Assembly (NCBI GenBank): GCA_965201045.1
Contig: OZ241746.1
Span: 124,001 to 188,000, forward strand
From: JAPORK01 sp026710285
GTDB taxonomy: Bacteria > Pseudomonadota > Gammaproteobacteria > Pseudomonadales > Endozoicomonadaceae
Length of the DNA: 64,000 nt
Reading direction: 5' to 3'
Positions within the stretch are counted from its first letter, which is position 1. Each line of letters opens with the position of its first letter. Made by a program: the position numbers and the translations under genes. The notes below the pieces were generated by a model. It saw nothing but the letters and a program-made list of their open reading frames with translations. It ran no database searches and had not been told where the DNA came from. Positions 47,962-57,249 of the stretch are shown one piece after another.

Positions 47962-48016
47962 TAACTATCCCCGTTTTATTAATGATTAGTAGATTTAAAT
48001 ATTTTATCAGTAGTGA

Positions 48017-48385
48017 TTATTTTAAATAAGAGTAAATCCAAATAATTTTCAAACAAGAAAGACTGGTATTATCCCAAATTATACAACCTAACCGATGCTT
48101 TATGTAATGTTTTGCATGCTTTGCCCGGCAAAACTGCTTTGCATGAAGGTAACGTACATAGCTAACCAATGCTTCTTTTGCTTTACAGGCATAGCTTTGG
48201 CGTAGTTTTAAACCATGCTCACGAGCAAGTTTACCTAAAGAGATCATTGCTTTATACATCAGTCGGGCATCCTGGGAGAAAGTAATCGTTTTAAGTTGAA
48301 CTGTAGTCTCTGCCACCACATACCGGAAATATCCGGGATGAAGTATATCGCTATTTTTGTTATGTCCTTTGATTCTTGGCTTCAT
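48017..48385 (-). pseudogene. IS5-type transposase fragment
   Basis: A 122-codon frame with the pattern ETTVQ, ITFSQDARLMYKA, LRQSYACKAKEAL, RYLHAKQF then LGCIIWD. This is the central part of IS5-like DDE transposases (usual form DTTVQ..., TDARL, LRQSY, RYAHAKQFKR, LGRVIRDI). The Asp normally found in DTTVQ is Glu here, and both ends of the protein are missing, so it is inactive. No inverted repeats are evident around it. It lies directly upstream of the desaturase gene, separated by 55 bp. Confidence 0.7.
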
Positions 48386-48968
48386 GAGTCAATTAAAAAT
48401 TGTAGGATCTTAGAATATAATTGTGTATTTTCCTGCAATTATAGATTATTAAAAAGAAGTTAAAACGCTATTTACAGTAAATATTCAGTTTTTTTCATCA
48501 GACTGCTTAATATAGATGATATTTGGTATTTTTCTGGCTGTCTATCGGTACTGTCTCTTAGTCACATTTTTTAAACTTCGATTTTTATTCACAGGTTTAT
48601 TTTCTGCTGAATATAACAATCTTTACTGAATGCATCGTGGGCTTAGCTTTTCAAAGCCCGGCTGCTTTTGGTCTCCAGACTTTGACAAGCTCAGTTCACG
48701 GTTTTATGCCAAAAAGGCTGGTATATTCAGTAACAGGCAACCATAATAACCCGCAACAGAAAAAGATAATTTAAATTTTCAATTTTATTTAGGGTAATCA
48801 TAATGACCTGATCTATGAAAGAATCATGGTGTTACCACCCCTTGCGCTTGCCGAATAGAAATCATTTATGCGCAGGCATGTTGCACGCTACTGAGGTGAC
48901 AATCCTTTGTCCGGTCAGTTTAAGTTAGATCAGGGTATATGATCATTTTCCTGTAACTGTTGCCACTG
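48386..48968. other. Gap with hairpin and degraded repeat
   Basis: 583 bp without a gene. At 48639-48659 GGGCTT and AAGCCC form a short hairpin. Next to it (about 48672-48700) is CTCCAGACTTTGACAAGCTC, resembling the motif at 46388-46410. From 48820 to 48940 there is a moderately GC-rich stretch without an open frame. It is probably decayed mobile or repeat DNA. Confidence 0.4.
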
Positions 48969-49601
48969 TTATTGTGACGAACGCATTTCCTGTTGTTTTT
49001 CTTGTTGTTTTTCTTGTTGTTTTTCCTGTTGTGGCTGTGCTATTGCTTTTTGACTGGCAGAACCAGATCTTTTTTTCCAGGATGAATGTTTTATTTGAAC
49101 CTCTCTTTCTATTACTGTTTTATCCGAAAATTTTAACCTTACAAAACAGTTACTATCATTTACAAATGAGGGCTGTAAGTCATTTAGTTTAATTAAAAAA
49201 TGTGATGAACGTATCGTCTTTCCGGGCTTGATTTCTATGTTGCCAACCTGCTTATATGTGCGTACCCCTTCTTCATATGTGCGCTGATGAAAGGAGGTGT
49301 TTTTTGCTTGTGGCTTGCCGTCCTTTTCATTTAAAATTTCAATATCAGTAAGTTGAGCAGGAATATTACCGGTATTTTTCAGTGCAAGCTGTAAGTCTGC
49401 TTTTTTACCGTCCTGATGAGAGGTAATGCGAACCTGTGAAAAAAGTACCTCAATGTTACTTTTATCTGCGACTTCAGAGTGAACGGTGTCTGCTTGTTTT
49501 GGCTTTTTAGTGTTTTCAGCATCACGCATTTTAGCATGTAGCATGATAACAATAATGGAACTTAATATAACACCCAGACTGGTCAATAAACATTTTTTCA
49601 T
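48969..49601 (-). CDS. Membrane-anchored hypothetical protein with QEKQ tail
   Basis: A 210-residue protein that I do not recognise. Residues 1-24 (MKKCLLTSLGVILSSIIVIM) form a single hydrophobic segment after two lysines: an export signal or an anchor, with no lipobox. Residues about 50-165 look like a beta-rich extracytoplasmic domain with a pattern (ADLQLALKNTGNIPAQLTDI, IEIKPGKTI) reminiscent of FxLD/DUF-type Ig-like domains that concern 'NTG' turns. The tail contains four EKQQ units encoded by a 12-bp direct repeat at about 48990-49035, which can change length by slippage. GAGAG lies five bases before the start. It is transcribed away from engB. Confidence 0.7.
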   Translation of the reverse strand: MKKCLLTSLGVILSSIIVIMLHAKMRDAENTKKPKQADTVHSEVADKSNIEVLFSQVRITSHQDGKKADLQLALKNTGNIPAQLTDIEILNEKDGKPQAKNTSFHQRTYEEGVRTYKQVGNIEIKPGKTIRSSHFLIKLNDLQPSFVNDSNCFVRLKFSDKTVIEREVQIKHSSWKKRSGSASQKAIAQPQQEKQQEKQQEKQQEMRSSQ

Positions 49602-49986
49602 TACTACTCTCTGCCTTAATTTATAGAGTGATTTTTTATTTATCTCGTTATTTTACTTTTAAAAAATGGGAAATTTCCCGGCTAATTTATCAGTACTGCC
49701 CGTATAGCAGCAGATGCATGCTATGTATTTATTTTTTATTTATTACTATAAGTAATATAGAAAGAACGTTAGTCTATGTAGGGTGACTTGAGTTTGTCAA
49801 GTTGAGAAAATTATTTTTTCAAAACGGTATTTTTTTATTCTATTGTCAACTTCTGATATGCTGTATACACAATCCTCCTGACAAAAAAAATTGCAGACCT
49901 TTTATGTAAACTGATAAAATCTATGTTATTTTCTCCTGCTGTACAGAATAATAAGATTTTGAATCTCTTCTGTCACTGCAACACAA
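49602..49986. other. Divergent intergenic region upstream of engB
   Basis: 385 bp between the divergent hypothetical gene and engB. It must hold promoters in both directions. The best-looking candidate for engB is listed separately. No open frame or tRNA is visible. Confidence 0.5.
49891..49920 (+). promoter_or_regulatory. Candidate sigma-70 promoter for engB
   Basis: TTGCAG (49891-49896) and TAAAAT (49915-49920) are separated by 18 bp, about 65 bp before the engB start. A second possibility upstream is TTGTCA with TATACA at about 49853-49879, with a short 15-bp spacer. Chance matches are likely in such AT-rich DNA. Confidence 0.3.
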
Positions 49987-50643
49987 ATGGAATTTTTTAT
50001 GTCTTCAAATCAGAAAGACCAAACAAAAGAAAGTGGATTACACACGCAGCAAAAGTTAAATTATAAAAAAGCACACTTTCTCATAAGCGCTGCAAAACTT
50101 TCACAGTGTCCTGATTATATCCGTAAAGAAGTGGCCTTTGCAGGGCGATCAAATGCTGGAAAATCTAGTGCACTAAACGCATTAACAGGTTCTTCTCGGC
50201 TGGCTCGCACCAGTAAAACACCAGGGCGCACCCGGCTAATTAACTTTTTTGCCATTGAAAAAGACCTCTGCCTGGTCGATTTGCCCGGTTATGGTTATGC
50301 TAAAGTTTCTAAATCGCTACAGGAAGACTGGGGGCGTCATCTGGAAGATTACCTAGTACGACGTCAGTCTCTGGCAGGTATCGTGCTATTAATGGATATA
50401 AGGCATCCACTAAAACATTTTGATACCGCCATGCTGGACTGGGCAAAAACACAGTCTCTTCCCGTGCATATTTTGTTAACAAAAGCAGATAAGCTCAAAT
50501 ACGGTGCGGCAAAAAATGCACTGCTAAATGTAAAAAAAATTATTGATGCCAACTATGAACTGGTTAGTATACAGATATTTTCTTCCCTAAAAAAACAAGG
50601 TATAGAAACACTTTGCCAGCAACTTGACTTGTGGTTAACCTGA
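49987..50643 (+). CDS. engB: Ribosome biogenesis GTP-binding protein EngB (YihA/YsxC)
   Basis: A 218-residue GTPase of the TrmE-Era-EngA-EngB group, needed for assembly of the large ribosomal subunit. Visible motifs: G1 GRSNAGKSS at 53-61, TPGRT (G2 region) at 78-82, G3 DLPGYGYA at 98-105 and G4 TKADK at 165-169, with an SSLKKQG G5 near the end. Length fits the family. The ATG at 49999 (MSSNQKD) is an alternative start; neither has a strong Shine-Dalgarno. It is followed after 104 bp by rdgB in the same direction, and the two may be co-transcribed. Codon use is ordinary for this AT-rich genome. Confidence 0.95.
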   Translation: MEFFMSSNQKDQTKESGLHTQQKLNYKKAHFLISAAKLSQCPDYIRKEVAFAGRSNAGKSSALNALTGSSRLARTSKTPGRTRLINFFAIEKDLCLVDLPGYGYAKVSKSLQEDWGRHLEDYLVRRQSLAGIVLLMDIRHPLKHFDTAMLDWAKTQSLPVHILLTKADKLKYGAAKNALLNVKKIIDANYELVSIQIFSSLKKQGIETLCQQLDLWLT

Positions 50644-50747
50644 ACTTACAGTAGGCTCTGGCACAAGCATTTAAATTAAAAATTATACCGACTGCATGAA
50701 TTATTATCAGTCCAGTAAAAAACAGATTTGTAACAGGATAAATATTT

Positions 50748-51380
50748 GTGACGCTTTTTAATGGTAATACAACAAACCCTGCTATTGTTTTGGCAACATC
50801 CAATCAAGGTAAAGTGCGAGAGTTTTCAGCACTGTTACACGGAGCAACTTGTCAGATTATTCCTCAGCATGAACTGGGTGTTGAAAGTGTTGAAGAAACC
50901 GGTTGTACTTTTATTGAAAACGCTATTCTCAAAGCACGCCATGCCGCCTTTGCCACTAATCTTGCCGCTATCGCTGATGATTCAGGGCTTGTGGTTGATG
51001 CACTTAATGGTGCACCAGGCATTTATTCTGCACGATATGCCGGCGAACAGGCAAACAGCGATGATAATACCAACAAACTACTACATGCGATGAAAACAGT
51101 ACCAGACAACGCAAGGACAGCTCACTTTTATTGTGTCATTGTCTGGTTACAACATGCAAAAGATCCGGCACCCGTAGTGTGCACCGGTCAATGGCAGGGA
51201 ATGATAAGCAAAGAAAAAAAAGGTATTCATGGGTTTGGTTACGACCCAGTATTTTATCTGCCAGAATTTCAGTGTACCGCAGCTGAACTACCCGCTAAAA
51301 CTAAAAATAGCATTAGCCATCGTGCACAGGCTATGGCAAAATTAACACATTTGCATAGTGAGCTCACAAAAAATTTATGA
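50748..51380 (+). CDS. rdgB: Non-canonical purine NTP pyrophosphatase RdgB/HAM1 (XTP/dITP diphosphatase)
   Basis: A 210-residue house-cleaning enzyme that hydrolyses dITP, ITP and XTP to the monophosphate and pyrophosphate, keeping deaminated purines out of DNA and RNA. Family motifs: SNQGK at 18-22, ADDSGLVVDALNGAPGIYSA around 76-95 (with the metal-binding/catalytic Asp pair), GFGYDPVF at 162-169 and SHRAQA at 190-195. The start is GTG at 50748 with AGGA about ten bases upstream. The gene ends 14 bp from the stop of the opposing giant I, so the two converge. Its last 66 bp are duplicated at 57170-57235. Confidence 0.94.
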   Translation: MTLFNGNTTNPAIVLATSNQGKVREFSALLHGATCQIIPQHELGVESVEETGCTFIENAILKARHAAFATNLAAIADDSGLVVDALNGAPGIYSARYAGEQANSDDNTNKLLHAMKTVPDNARTAHFYCVIVWLQHAKDPAPVVCTGQWQGMISKEKKGIHGFGYDPVFYLPEFQCTAAELPAKTKNSISHRAQAMAKLTHLHSELTKNL

Positions 51381-51387
51381 AGAGAGC

Positions 51388-51406
51388 ACTGTTATTAAAA
51401 AACAGT
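51388..51406. terminator. Possible bidirectional terminator between rdgB and giant I
   Basis: ACTGTT and AACAGT form a 6-bp stem around an AT loop in the tiny convergent gap. The repeat overlaps the stop codon of giant I. The same structure is present in the duplicated copy at 57243-57261. The stem is short and lacks a clear U-tract on either side. Confidence 0.25.
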
Positions 51407-54400
51407 ATAAGCCTCCACAGAGCGATAAACAGAGTCATCACTCCGAACACTTATCCGGACAATAATACCCTGCATATGACTATACTTTGCCACTATCAAA
51501 TAGTCGTTATTTTGATCAGTGTAGGCAACAAAAGCCCCTCGCATATTACGCCCAATAAAGCGTAGATTATCTATATCGGAAGATAAATCTTCAGGTATCT
51601 GACTAATCCTGTTGAATTTCATGGGTCCAAAAGGTTCAAACAATTTTCCCGCAGCCTCTCGTTCAGTCTCTGACACAAAAGGACCGAGCAAAGAATAACG
51701 CCTGTCACTCTGTTCCATTGTTGTTAAATATTCATCAACACTATTTAAGTTTACGAGTTTTTGACTAAGCTTTGATGCTGTAAATAATGCTGCTACATTG
51801 TCATCCATTGATCTTACATTTTTTAAAGCAGATACAGCCTCATCAACATCTTCATCACTATGAAGTATCAGATAATCTGTACCATTTCCTTCACTTATCA
51901 TAAGATGTGGATTTTCATTGAGTAATTTTTCTGCAAGATTCTCAGGTAGCTCTTCTCTTAAACTTACAGGTGATTCTGTACTTTTGAGTACACGCAACGG
52001 GATAACCCCAAGTTGTTCAGCTATATCTTCAGAAGACAGTTCCTCGGCAACATCAGCAAGGCGCCACATACCAGCTATTCGCTGAACACCTTTTACAAGC
52101 CCCACACCTAATGCTGCTGAATCTACAGCAAATGTAGTAAGTACTGCAATACTACCTGTAATTGCACCAATAATTGCCATGGCTTTACTCTTAGTTTGCA
52201 GCACTGACATGAGTGAAACACTAAATAAACCTGCAAAGATTGCTGCAGCAAATCCAGCTTTTGTGGGATCTCTAAGAACTGCCAGGGCACCAAAACCTAC
52301 ACTCGCTGCAGAAATAACTCCTGTGACAACTGACCCTACAATATTAGCCCACTGTTTATGTATAAAACCAAATCCAAAAGTTGCAATAGCGTTTGCTATT
52401 CTGAGCCCTCTCCCCATGGATTGAGGTATATTACCATCAGGATCACTCTTCATAATCGGATTATTAGCAGCAAAAGCATAACCATCACCTGCCGGATCTT
52501 CACTGATAAAATAGTGTTGTTGAGGATTATACGTACGATGACCAGCACCAAGAAACTGCCAGTGCATAATAGGATCAGTGCGTTCACCATTAAATCCGTT
52601 TAATAGTTGTTGGTAAAATGGTACAGAAGATTCCGAATGATGCCAAGACATACCGTAAGGACTGTAAGTGTTAGACTGACTCAGTACATACTGATCATTC
52701 AGCTTACTTTGAGTGAGAACACCGGTAATATCTCCTTTGTAATTTTTTTCATAATACTGATCAATCACTCCATCCATGGTTCTGGCAATATTTTTATAGC
52801 CAACCATATATGTCGTTTGGTTCTGATACGAGTAAATACTTTCATTGATCAGATGGCGACCATGATAAAAAAGATGGTGAATACTGAAGGGGGTTTTTTC
52901 CATCACCTCTTTATCACTTCCATTATAACCGTAACAACTGTGCTCACCTTGTATGGTTATTACACTGGTTATTTGATTAAGCGGATTATAAGTTATTTGG
53001 TTACCTTGTGCATCGGTAATCATATTACCTGCTGTATCATAATTAAAACCTCTTACAACAGGTGCATTATTATTCCAGCGGGTGCTAACACTTTGAAAAC
53101 GTAACGGTATATTATCATAATAATGATACGAGATTACTTTGCTCAAAGTGGTTGCTGCTGAGGAATTCTGTAATACTTCTTTTAATTCCGTCATACGGTT
53201 TAATGGATTAAAGTGATAATTCTGCCGGATAATAACCGGTACATTATTTAAACCTGAGCCTGTAAAAGCACTGTCCCGGGGACAAAGCGGTAAACCAGCT
53301 GAACCATGACAAGTCATGGCAATCAGATTGTTTTGTGTATCGTATCGGTAATTCAACCAACCTGTCTTATTATTTTTTCCCTGTTGCTTTAAACTGATAA
53401 TATTGTCAACCGCATCATAGGTATAATTCCATTTAGATAATAACTGATTATTTAATATATCTTTTACCTGATTACGACGACCATAGCCGTCATAATCTAT
53501 GCTTCTTTGCATACCACTGCCATAACGTATTGACCTGGTACGTGAAAAATCATCGTAGACAGACTCTGTCAACAACTGGCGTCGATTCTGCAAAGTTTGA
53601 TAGTATAATGCGGTTATCCTCCCTAATGAATCATATTGTGTCAAGGTCTTATTACCATCAATATCTGTTACAGCAATTACACGACGATTTAAGTTATAAA
53701 ACCACTGCAGTTTATAGTTTCTATCTCCATTTTGTCCTGTGTGTATTTCTTGCTGTAATGCACCATCATCACCATAAATATATCGGGTTATTCCTGTTGA
53801 ATCGGTTTTTTTTATGAGCAACAAAGTAACCGGATTATAATCACTTTTTAAGTATAATTTTTCATCAATATATTTGGCAACAGGTAAGCCTAAAAGATTG
53901 TATTGAAATGAAATAATATGCCCTGCCGGTGTTACTATTGTGATCAGATTACCATCAGTATTGTAAGTGTAAGTCGTCTGTTGCTGTGATGCATTTCTTC
54001 TCCACATCAACTGTCCGGCAGGGTTATATTGTGCTGAATACATTAACCAGCCATCAAATCCGGCAGATGTTTTATATTTTTTATATGCATGAATCAAATG
54101 TCCTGTTAAATCGTAAGAATAATACATCTCATGACCAGAACTATCTTTTATTAAAGCTACCTCACCCAATGAATTATATGTTTTGGTTATAGTCCTTCCG
54201 GCAGGATTAGTGGTGGAGACAACCCTTCCAAATCCATCATAAGCTATCCTGATAACTTTTGCTTCTTGTTGCCATTTCTTCTGTTGACATAGCCTTTTTA
54301 CTGCAGATAAAGCACCCTGAAAAGCCGGCAATGTGATTTGCTCTATTGGTTTATTTAATACATTATAGTGAACCACTGAAACAGCAGAACGTTGATTATA

Positions 54401-56878
54401 GCGGTTCATTCGATAATGAATCATACATCGCTTAGAGTCATTGTATAACTTAAATACACGCTGACCATCCGGTAATTTAATCTGTGTGACCAAACCCATT
54501 TCATCATAGTTATAAGTTGTCATCAGTTTATCGGTTTTTTTCAATGCATTGACCATATAACCATATACTTTGGCAAGATGACCGTAACGGTCGTAATCAA
54601 ACTGCTTTTTTAATAACCACTGACCAGGTTCTGCTCTTCCGGATACAGAAACAGTTTCATTCCATTGTTGTAATTTTCTTCCGGTACTGTCAAAGATCAC
54701 TTTATACTGCAAACCGTTAGCAGCAGTGATTAATACCTGATTCATTACAGGAGATACAGTGTATTTATAGTGTACATAAGCGGCAAAGGGTGTATGTACT
54801 GCTATATCTTGTTGTATTAAACGCCCATAAGTATCATAGTGATAACGAGTGATATTGGTTCCGGTAATATTACTTTTCTGCAGGATCTGATTAGTGAAGA
54901 GACTGGTTGTGACCTCAGGAAAGCGCTGTAGTTTTCCTTTCTCTAGTTCAATCGTGCTATAGAAGGTTTTACTGTAATTATCACGATCTTTGGTGTAATA
55001 ATAATGTCTTATTCGTTCAGGTAGCTGAGAAGAATTATTGTGGATTTTTTTAACAGTAGTTTTTTGCAACAAACCATAGGTTAACGCATTATAAGAATCA
55101 TTATAATAATAGCGATGAGCAACAATCTGAGCATTGCCTGACTGATGAATCTGGTGGTCCAGCACCAGAATATAACCGCCGCCATTACGATTTGATTCAC
55201 GTCGATAATAATTGTAAGTGGTCACGGGTAATGTTGCAACATGCTGTCTACTGGTTATTTTTTTTGATGGATAAACAGTCATTGATTCCGGTAAGATACT
55301 AAGCATCCACTCTTTAGACACCGCAGGACAAGCTGCATCTCCTTTAATTGGACAATAAATTGTTTTAACAACACGTCCATAATCGTCTTCATAGCGAATA
55401 GTCCTGCCTGACTTATCATAAATCCTGCTCACAGTACTTATATCAGGTTTACCATTGTTGTCACCCCATACTTTAGTTACTGTCTTTAAAGGCAGAGCGT
55501 AAGTAGCTGGTAAATCTTTAAAAGTAGTATGGGCACAACTATTACGCTGATCAGCCCGACAGTAGAAATTGTTAATCTCCGATAAAGTGTGCCCTGTACG
55601 GTCAGAAATTTTTTTATCATTAATTAACAGGTGATACTTATTATACGTTCTGATCTCTTTAACAAGCTGGTTATCTTCAAGCGTTTGATAGGTATAATAA
55701 GCAGGTACTTCAAATAACTGATCTCGTCCTGAATAATCCGCAGCAGGAGAAAGCCCTGAATTAAAACCCAGATAATTATGATTATTGGTATTGGTTTCAG
55801 AATAAGCATAATGCGTAACCAAAGGCGGTTGATTGATACCGGTTATTACTGTTTCAGAAGAGACAGCACACAATGATATATTTGCTCTTCCATCCGTTTT
55901 TATCATTCTGATTGCATTGGTACAGTTATAGGAAAATATTTTTTTTAAACCGGTCGGATAATCAAGTTCAGTAATTAAACGCCCCTTATATATAATATAA
56001 ATACCTGATTCATTAAGACTGTTTTGCACAGGCAATACAATGGATTGAAGCTGGTTGTTTGAATTGTTGATACGCACTTTAACCGGTTGTCCTTCGGTTC
56101 CCTGACTAATAACGATTATATAATTTTCATGATAAATAATTTTTATGTAATGGTTCTGATTGTCATTAATACTTGTTAACAAGTGGGTTCCGGGTGCATA
56201 GAAAAAGTTAACAGCATTGCCATCCTGTTGCTCCAGACGAATTTCATAACCTTCATTATTGAGTATTTCACGTAAGCCATTTGCATAAGTAATGATCAAA
56301 CCATTGCGTGTGTTATTACGAATATCGATATCTTTTAGTTTATGGTAAAGTGGTTTCCACTTATTATCAGCTTCTCTTTGCAGGTGAAAGTTTTGCCCGG
56401 TGCTTGTAGTTAACTGATTAGCACGTACATTAAAATGTGTTAAATTCCATGACCATCCAGTGCCCAAAGCATCAGGATTAGCGGTACTGCCACTGCTGTA
56501 GTTTATTTTTAAAGCAATATCAGGACCATGTCCAAGATTGCTGATCATACTACCAACTTTTATAAAAACTGTTAATATTCCTGTGCGTGGGTCTGTTTGT
56601 GTATTCCATGTTTTATCAAAATTAAAAGCATCAGACCATGGTTCTGTCTGATTATATGCATCAGTTAACAGTTGTTTTTTATCACTATAATTGCCGGAAG
56701 ATTTTTTTGTTTTTTTGTTAGAAACTATATCTGACAGATTTTGATTTTCTGTATTTGATCGTACTAGCGATGATGAAGAAAGTATAGCTGCATACAGCAG
56801 ACCACAAAGAATAGCGGGTAAAAATGACAGGATGAAAAATATCAGCATCCTGATTTTTTTATTACATCGTTTATTCAT
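51395..56878 (-). CDS. RHS/YD-repeat giant I, divergent subfamily without Cys/His pair
   Basis: An 1827-residue protein of the second subfamily. It starts MNKRCNKKIRMLIFFILSFL, a basic then hydrophobic export segment to about residue 31. The core has the same order as in A to H (EPWSDAFNFDKTW, VDPRTG-equivalent TDPRTGILTVF, YD repeats) but with much sequence divergence, closing at NPIMKSDPDGNIP. A long hydrophobic region follows (MGRGLRIANAIATFGFGF to about VDSAALGVGLV). The C-terminal 150 residues align with the Cys/His domain of B to H (DDNVAALFTASKL against DNIECDTGTILLAY), but the Cys is Ala and the His position in MRGAFVAYT is lost. It may be a binding or pseudoenzyme module, or use other residues. 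Confidence 0.9.
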   Translation of the reverse strand: MNKRCNKKIRMLIFFILSFLPAILCGLLYAAILSSSSLVRSNTENQNLSDIVSNKKTKKSSGNYSDKKQLLTDAYNQTEPWSDAFNFDKTWNTQTDPRTGILTVFIKVGSMISNLGHGPDIALKINYSSGSTANPDALGTGWSWNLTHFNVRANQLTTSTGQNFHLQREADNKWKPLYHKLKDIDIRNNTRNGLIITYANGLREILNNEGYEIRLEQQDGNAVNFFYAPGTHLLTSINDNQNHYIKIIYHENYIIVISQGTEGQPVKVRINNSNNQLQSIVLPVQNSLNESGIYIIYKGRLITELDYPTGLKKIFSYNCTNAIRMIKTDGRANISLCAVSSETVITGINQPPLVTHYAYSETNTNNHNYLGFNSGLSPAADYSGRDQLFEVPAYYTYQTLEDNQLVKEIRTYNKYHLLINDKKISDRTGHTLSEINNFYCRADQRNSCAHTTFKDLPATYALPLKTVTKVWGDNNGKPDISTVSRIYDKSGRTIRYEDDYGRVVKTIYCPIKGDAACPAVSKEWMLSILPESMTVYPSKKITSRQHVATLPVTTYNYYRRESNRNGGGYILVLDHQIHQSGNAQIVAHRYYYNDSYNALTYGLLQKTTVKKIHNNSSQLPERIRHYYYTKDRDNYSKTFYSTIELEKGKLQRFPEVTTSLFTNQILQKSNITGTNITRYHYDTYGRLIQQDIAVHTPFAAYVHYKYTVSPVMNQVLITAANGLQYKVIFDSTGRKLQQWNETVSVSGRAEPGQWLLKKQFDYDRYGHLAKVYGYMVNALKKTDKLMTTYNYDEMGLVTQIKLPDGQRVFKLYNDSKRCMIHYRMNRYNQRSAVSVVHYNVLNKPIEQITLPAFQGALSAVKRLCQQKKWQQEAKVIRIAYDGFGRVVSTTNPAGRTITKTYNSLGEVALIKDSSGHEMYYSYDLTGHLIHAYKKYKTSAGFDGWLMYSAQYNPAGQLMWRRNASQQQTTYTYNTDGNLITIVTPAGHIISFQYNLLGLPVAKYIDEKLYLKSDYNPVTLLLIKKTDSTGITRYIYGDDGALQQEIHTGQNGDRNYKLQWFYNLNRRVIAVTDIDGNKTLTQYDSLGRITALYYQTLQNRRQLLTESVYDDFSRTRSIRYGSGMQRSIDYDGYGRRNQVKDILNNQLLSKWNYTYDAVDNIISLKQQGKNNKTGWLNYRYDTQNNLIAMTCHGSAGLPLCPRDSAFTGSGLNNVPVIIRQNYHFNPLNRMTELKEVLQNSSAATTLSKVISYHYYDNIPLRFQSVSTRWNNNAPVVRGFNYDTAGNMITDAQGNQITYNPLNQITSVITIQGEHSCYGYNGSDKEVMEKTPFSIHHLFYHGRHLINESIYSYQNQTTYMVGYKNIARTMDGVIDQYYEKNYKGDITGVLTQSKLNDQYVLSQSNTYSPYGMSWHHSESSVPFYQQLLNGFNGERTDPIMHWQFLGAGHRTYNPQQHYFISEDPAGDGYAFAANNPIMKSDPDGNIPQSMGRGLRIANAIATFGFGFIHKQWANIVGSVVTGVISAASVGFGALAVLRDPTKAGFAAAIFAGLFSVSLMSVLQTKSKAMAIIGAITGSIAVLTTFAVDSAALGVGLVKGVQRIAGMWRLADVAEELSSEDIAEQLGVIPLRVLKSTESPVSLREELPENLAEKLLNENPHLMISEGNGTDYLILHSDEDVDEAVSALKNVRSMDDNVAALFTASKLSQKLVNLNSVDEYLTTMEQSDRRYSLLGPFVSETEREAAGKLFEPFGPMKFNRISQIPEDLSSDIDNLRFIGRNMRGAFVAYTDQNNDYLIVAKYSHMQGIIVRISVRSDDSVYRSVEAYTVF

Positions 56879-57085
56879 TTTAAGCTGTAATGTAACAATT
56901 AAATAATTAATTGAGTGAAATTAATTTAATTGAATGTAAAAATTTGTTAATTTCTCTTTACAATAAACAGAGGCGTTGTATTGATCGTCTGCTGGTTACA
57001 GACGCTTAACTAAACTGTTTATATTTTATGACCTGAAACTCTTTTTAGTGTATGGAGTACCAGAAATATTTTTAAATGTAGTGCA
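56879..57085. other. Upstream region of giant I
   Basis: About 200 bp shared with the region upstream of J (62728-62960). On the minus strand the start of I is preceded by CAGCTTAAA, with no good Shine-Dalgarno. A single GAGT unit is found at about 56913, where the J copy has eight. The block near 56985-57010 (CGTCTGCTGGTTACAGACGC) contains a hairpin, CGTCTG...CAGACG, which is present in both copies and may be a terminator or regulator. Confidence 0.45.
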
Positions 57086-57169
57086 TAATTGATAATGATT
57101 AAAATAAAATATACTTATCTGCTTTATAGTCAATACGGTGTTGTTGTGTCTGCATGGAACCGCTCTATA
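57086..57169 (-). pseudogene. 3'-end remnant of a K-like RHS gene
   Basis: This stretch aligns with the last codons and stop of giant K (62965-63048). On the minus strand it reads RFHADTTTPY and then a stop, against RFHADTKTPYYQ in K. It ends abruptly near 57166-57170, where sequence from the rdgB 3' end begins. It is the left-hand product of the recombination that duplicated giant I/J. Confidence 0.65.
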
Positions 57170-57235
57170 AGCCATCGTGCACAGGCTATGGAAAAATTAA
57201 CACATTTGCATAGTGAGCTCACAAAAAATTTATGA
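57170..57235 (+). pseudogene. Duplicated rdgB 3' end
   Basis: 66 bp nearly identical to the last 66 bp of rdgB (51315-51380), reading SHRAQAMEKLTHLHSEL and ending TKNL plus TGA, with Ala changed to Glu at one codon. Nothing of the rest of rdgB is present. It sits in front of the 3' end of J exactly as the genuine rdgB end sits in front of the 3' end of I. Confidence 0.85.
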
Positions 57236-57249
57236 AGAGAGTACTGTTA

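Noticed and set aside
51377..51565. 62-codon plus-strand frame overlapping the stop of rdgB
   Set aside because: Antisense to the 3' end of giant I, repeated at 57232 only because of the duplication; no family features.
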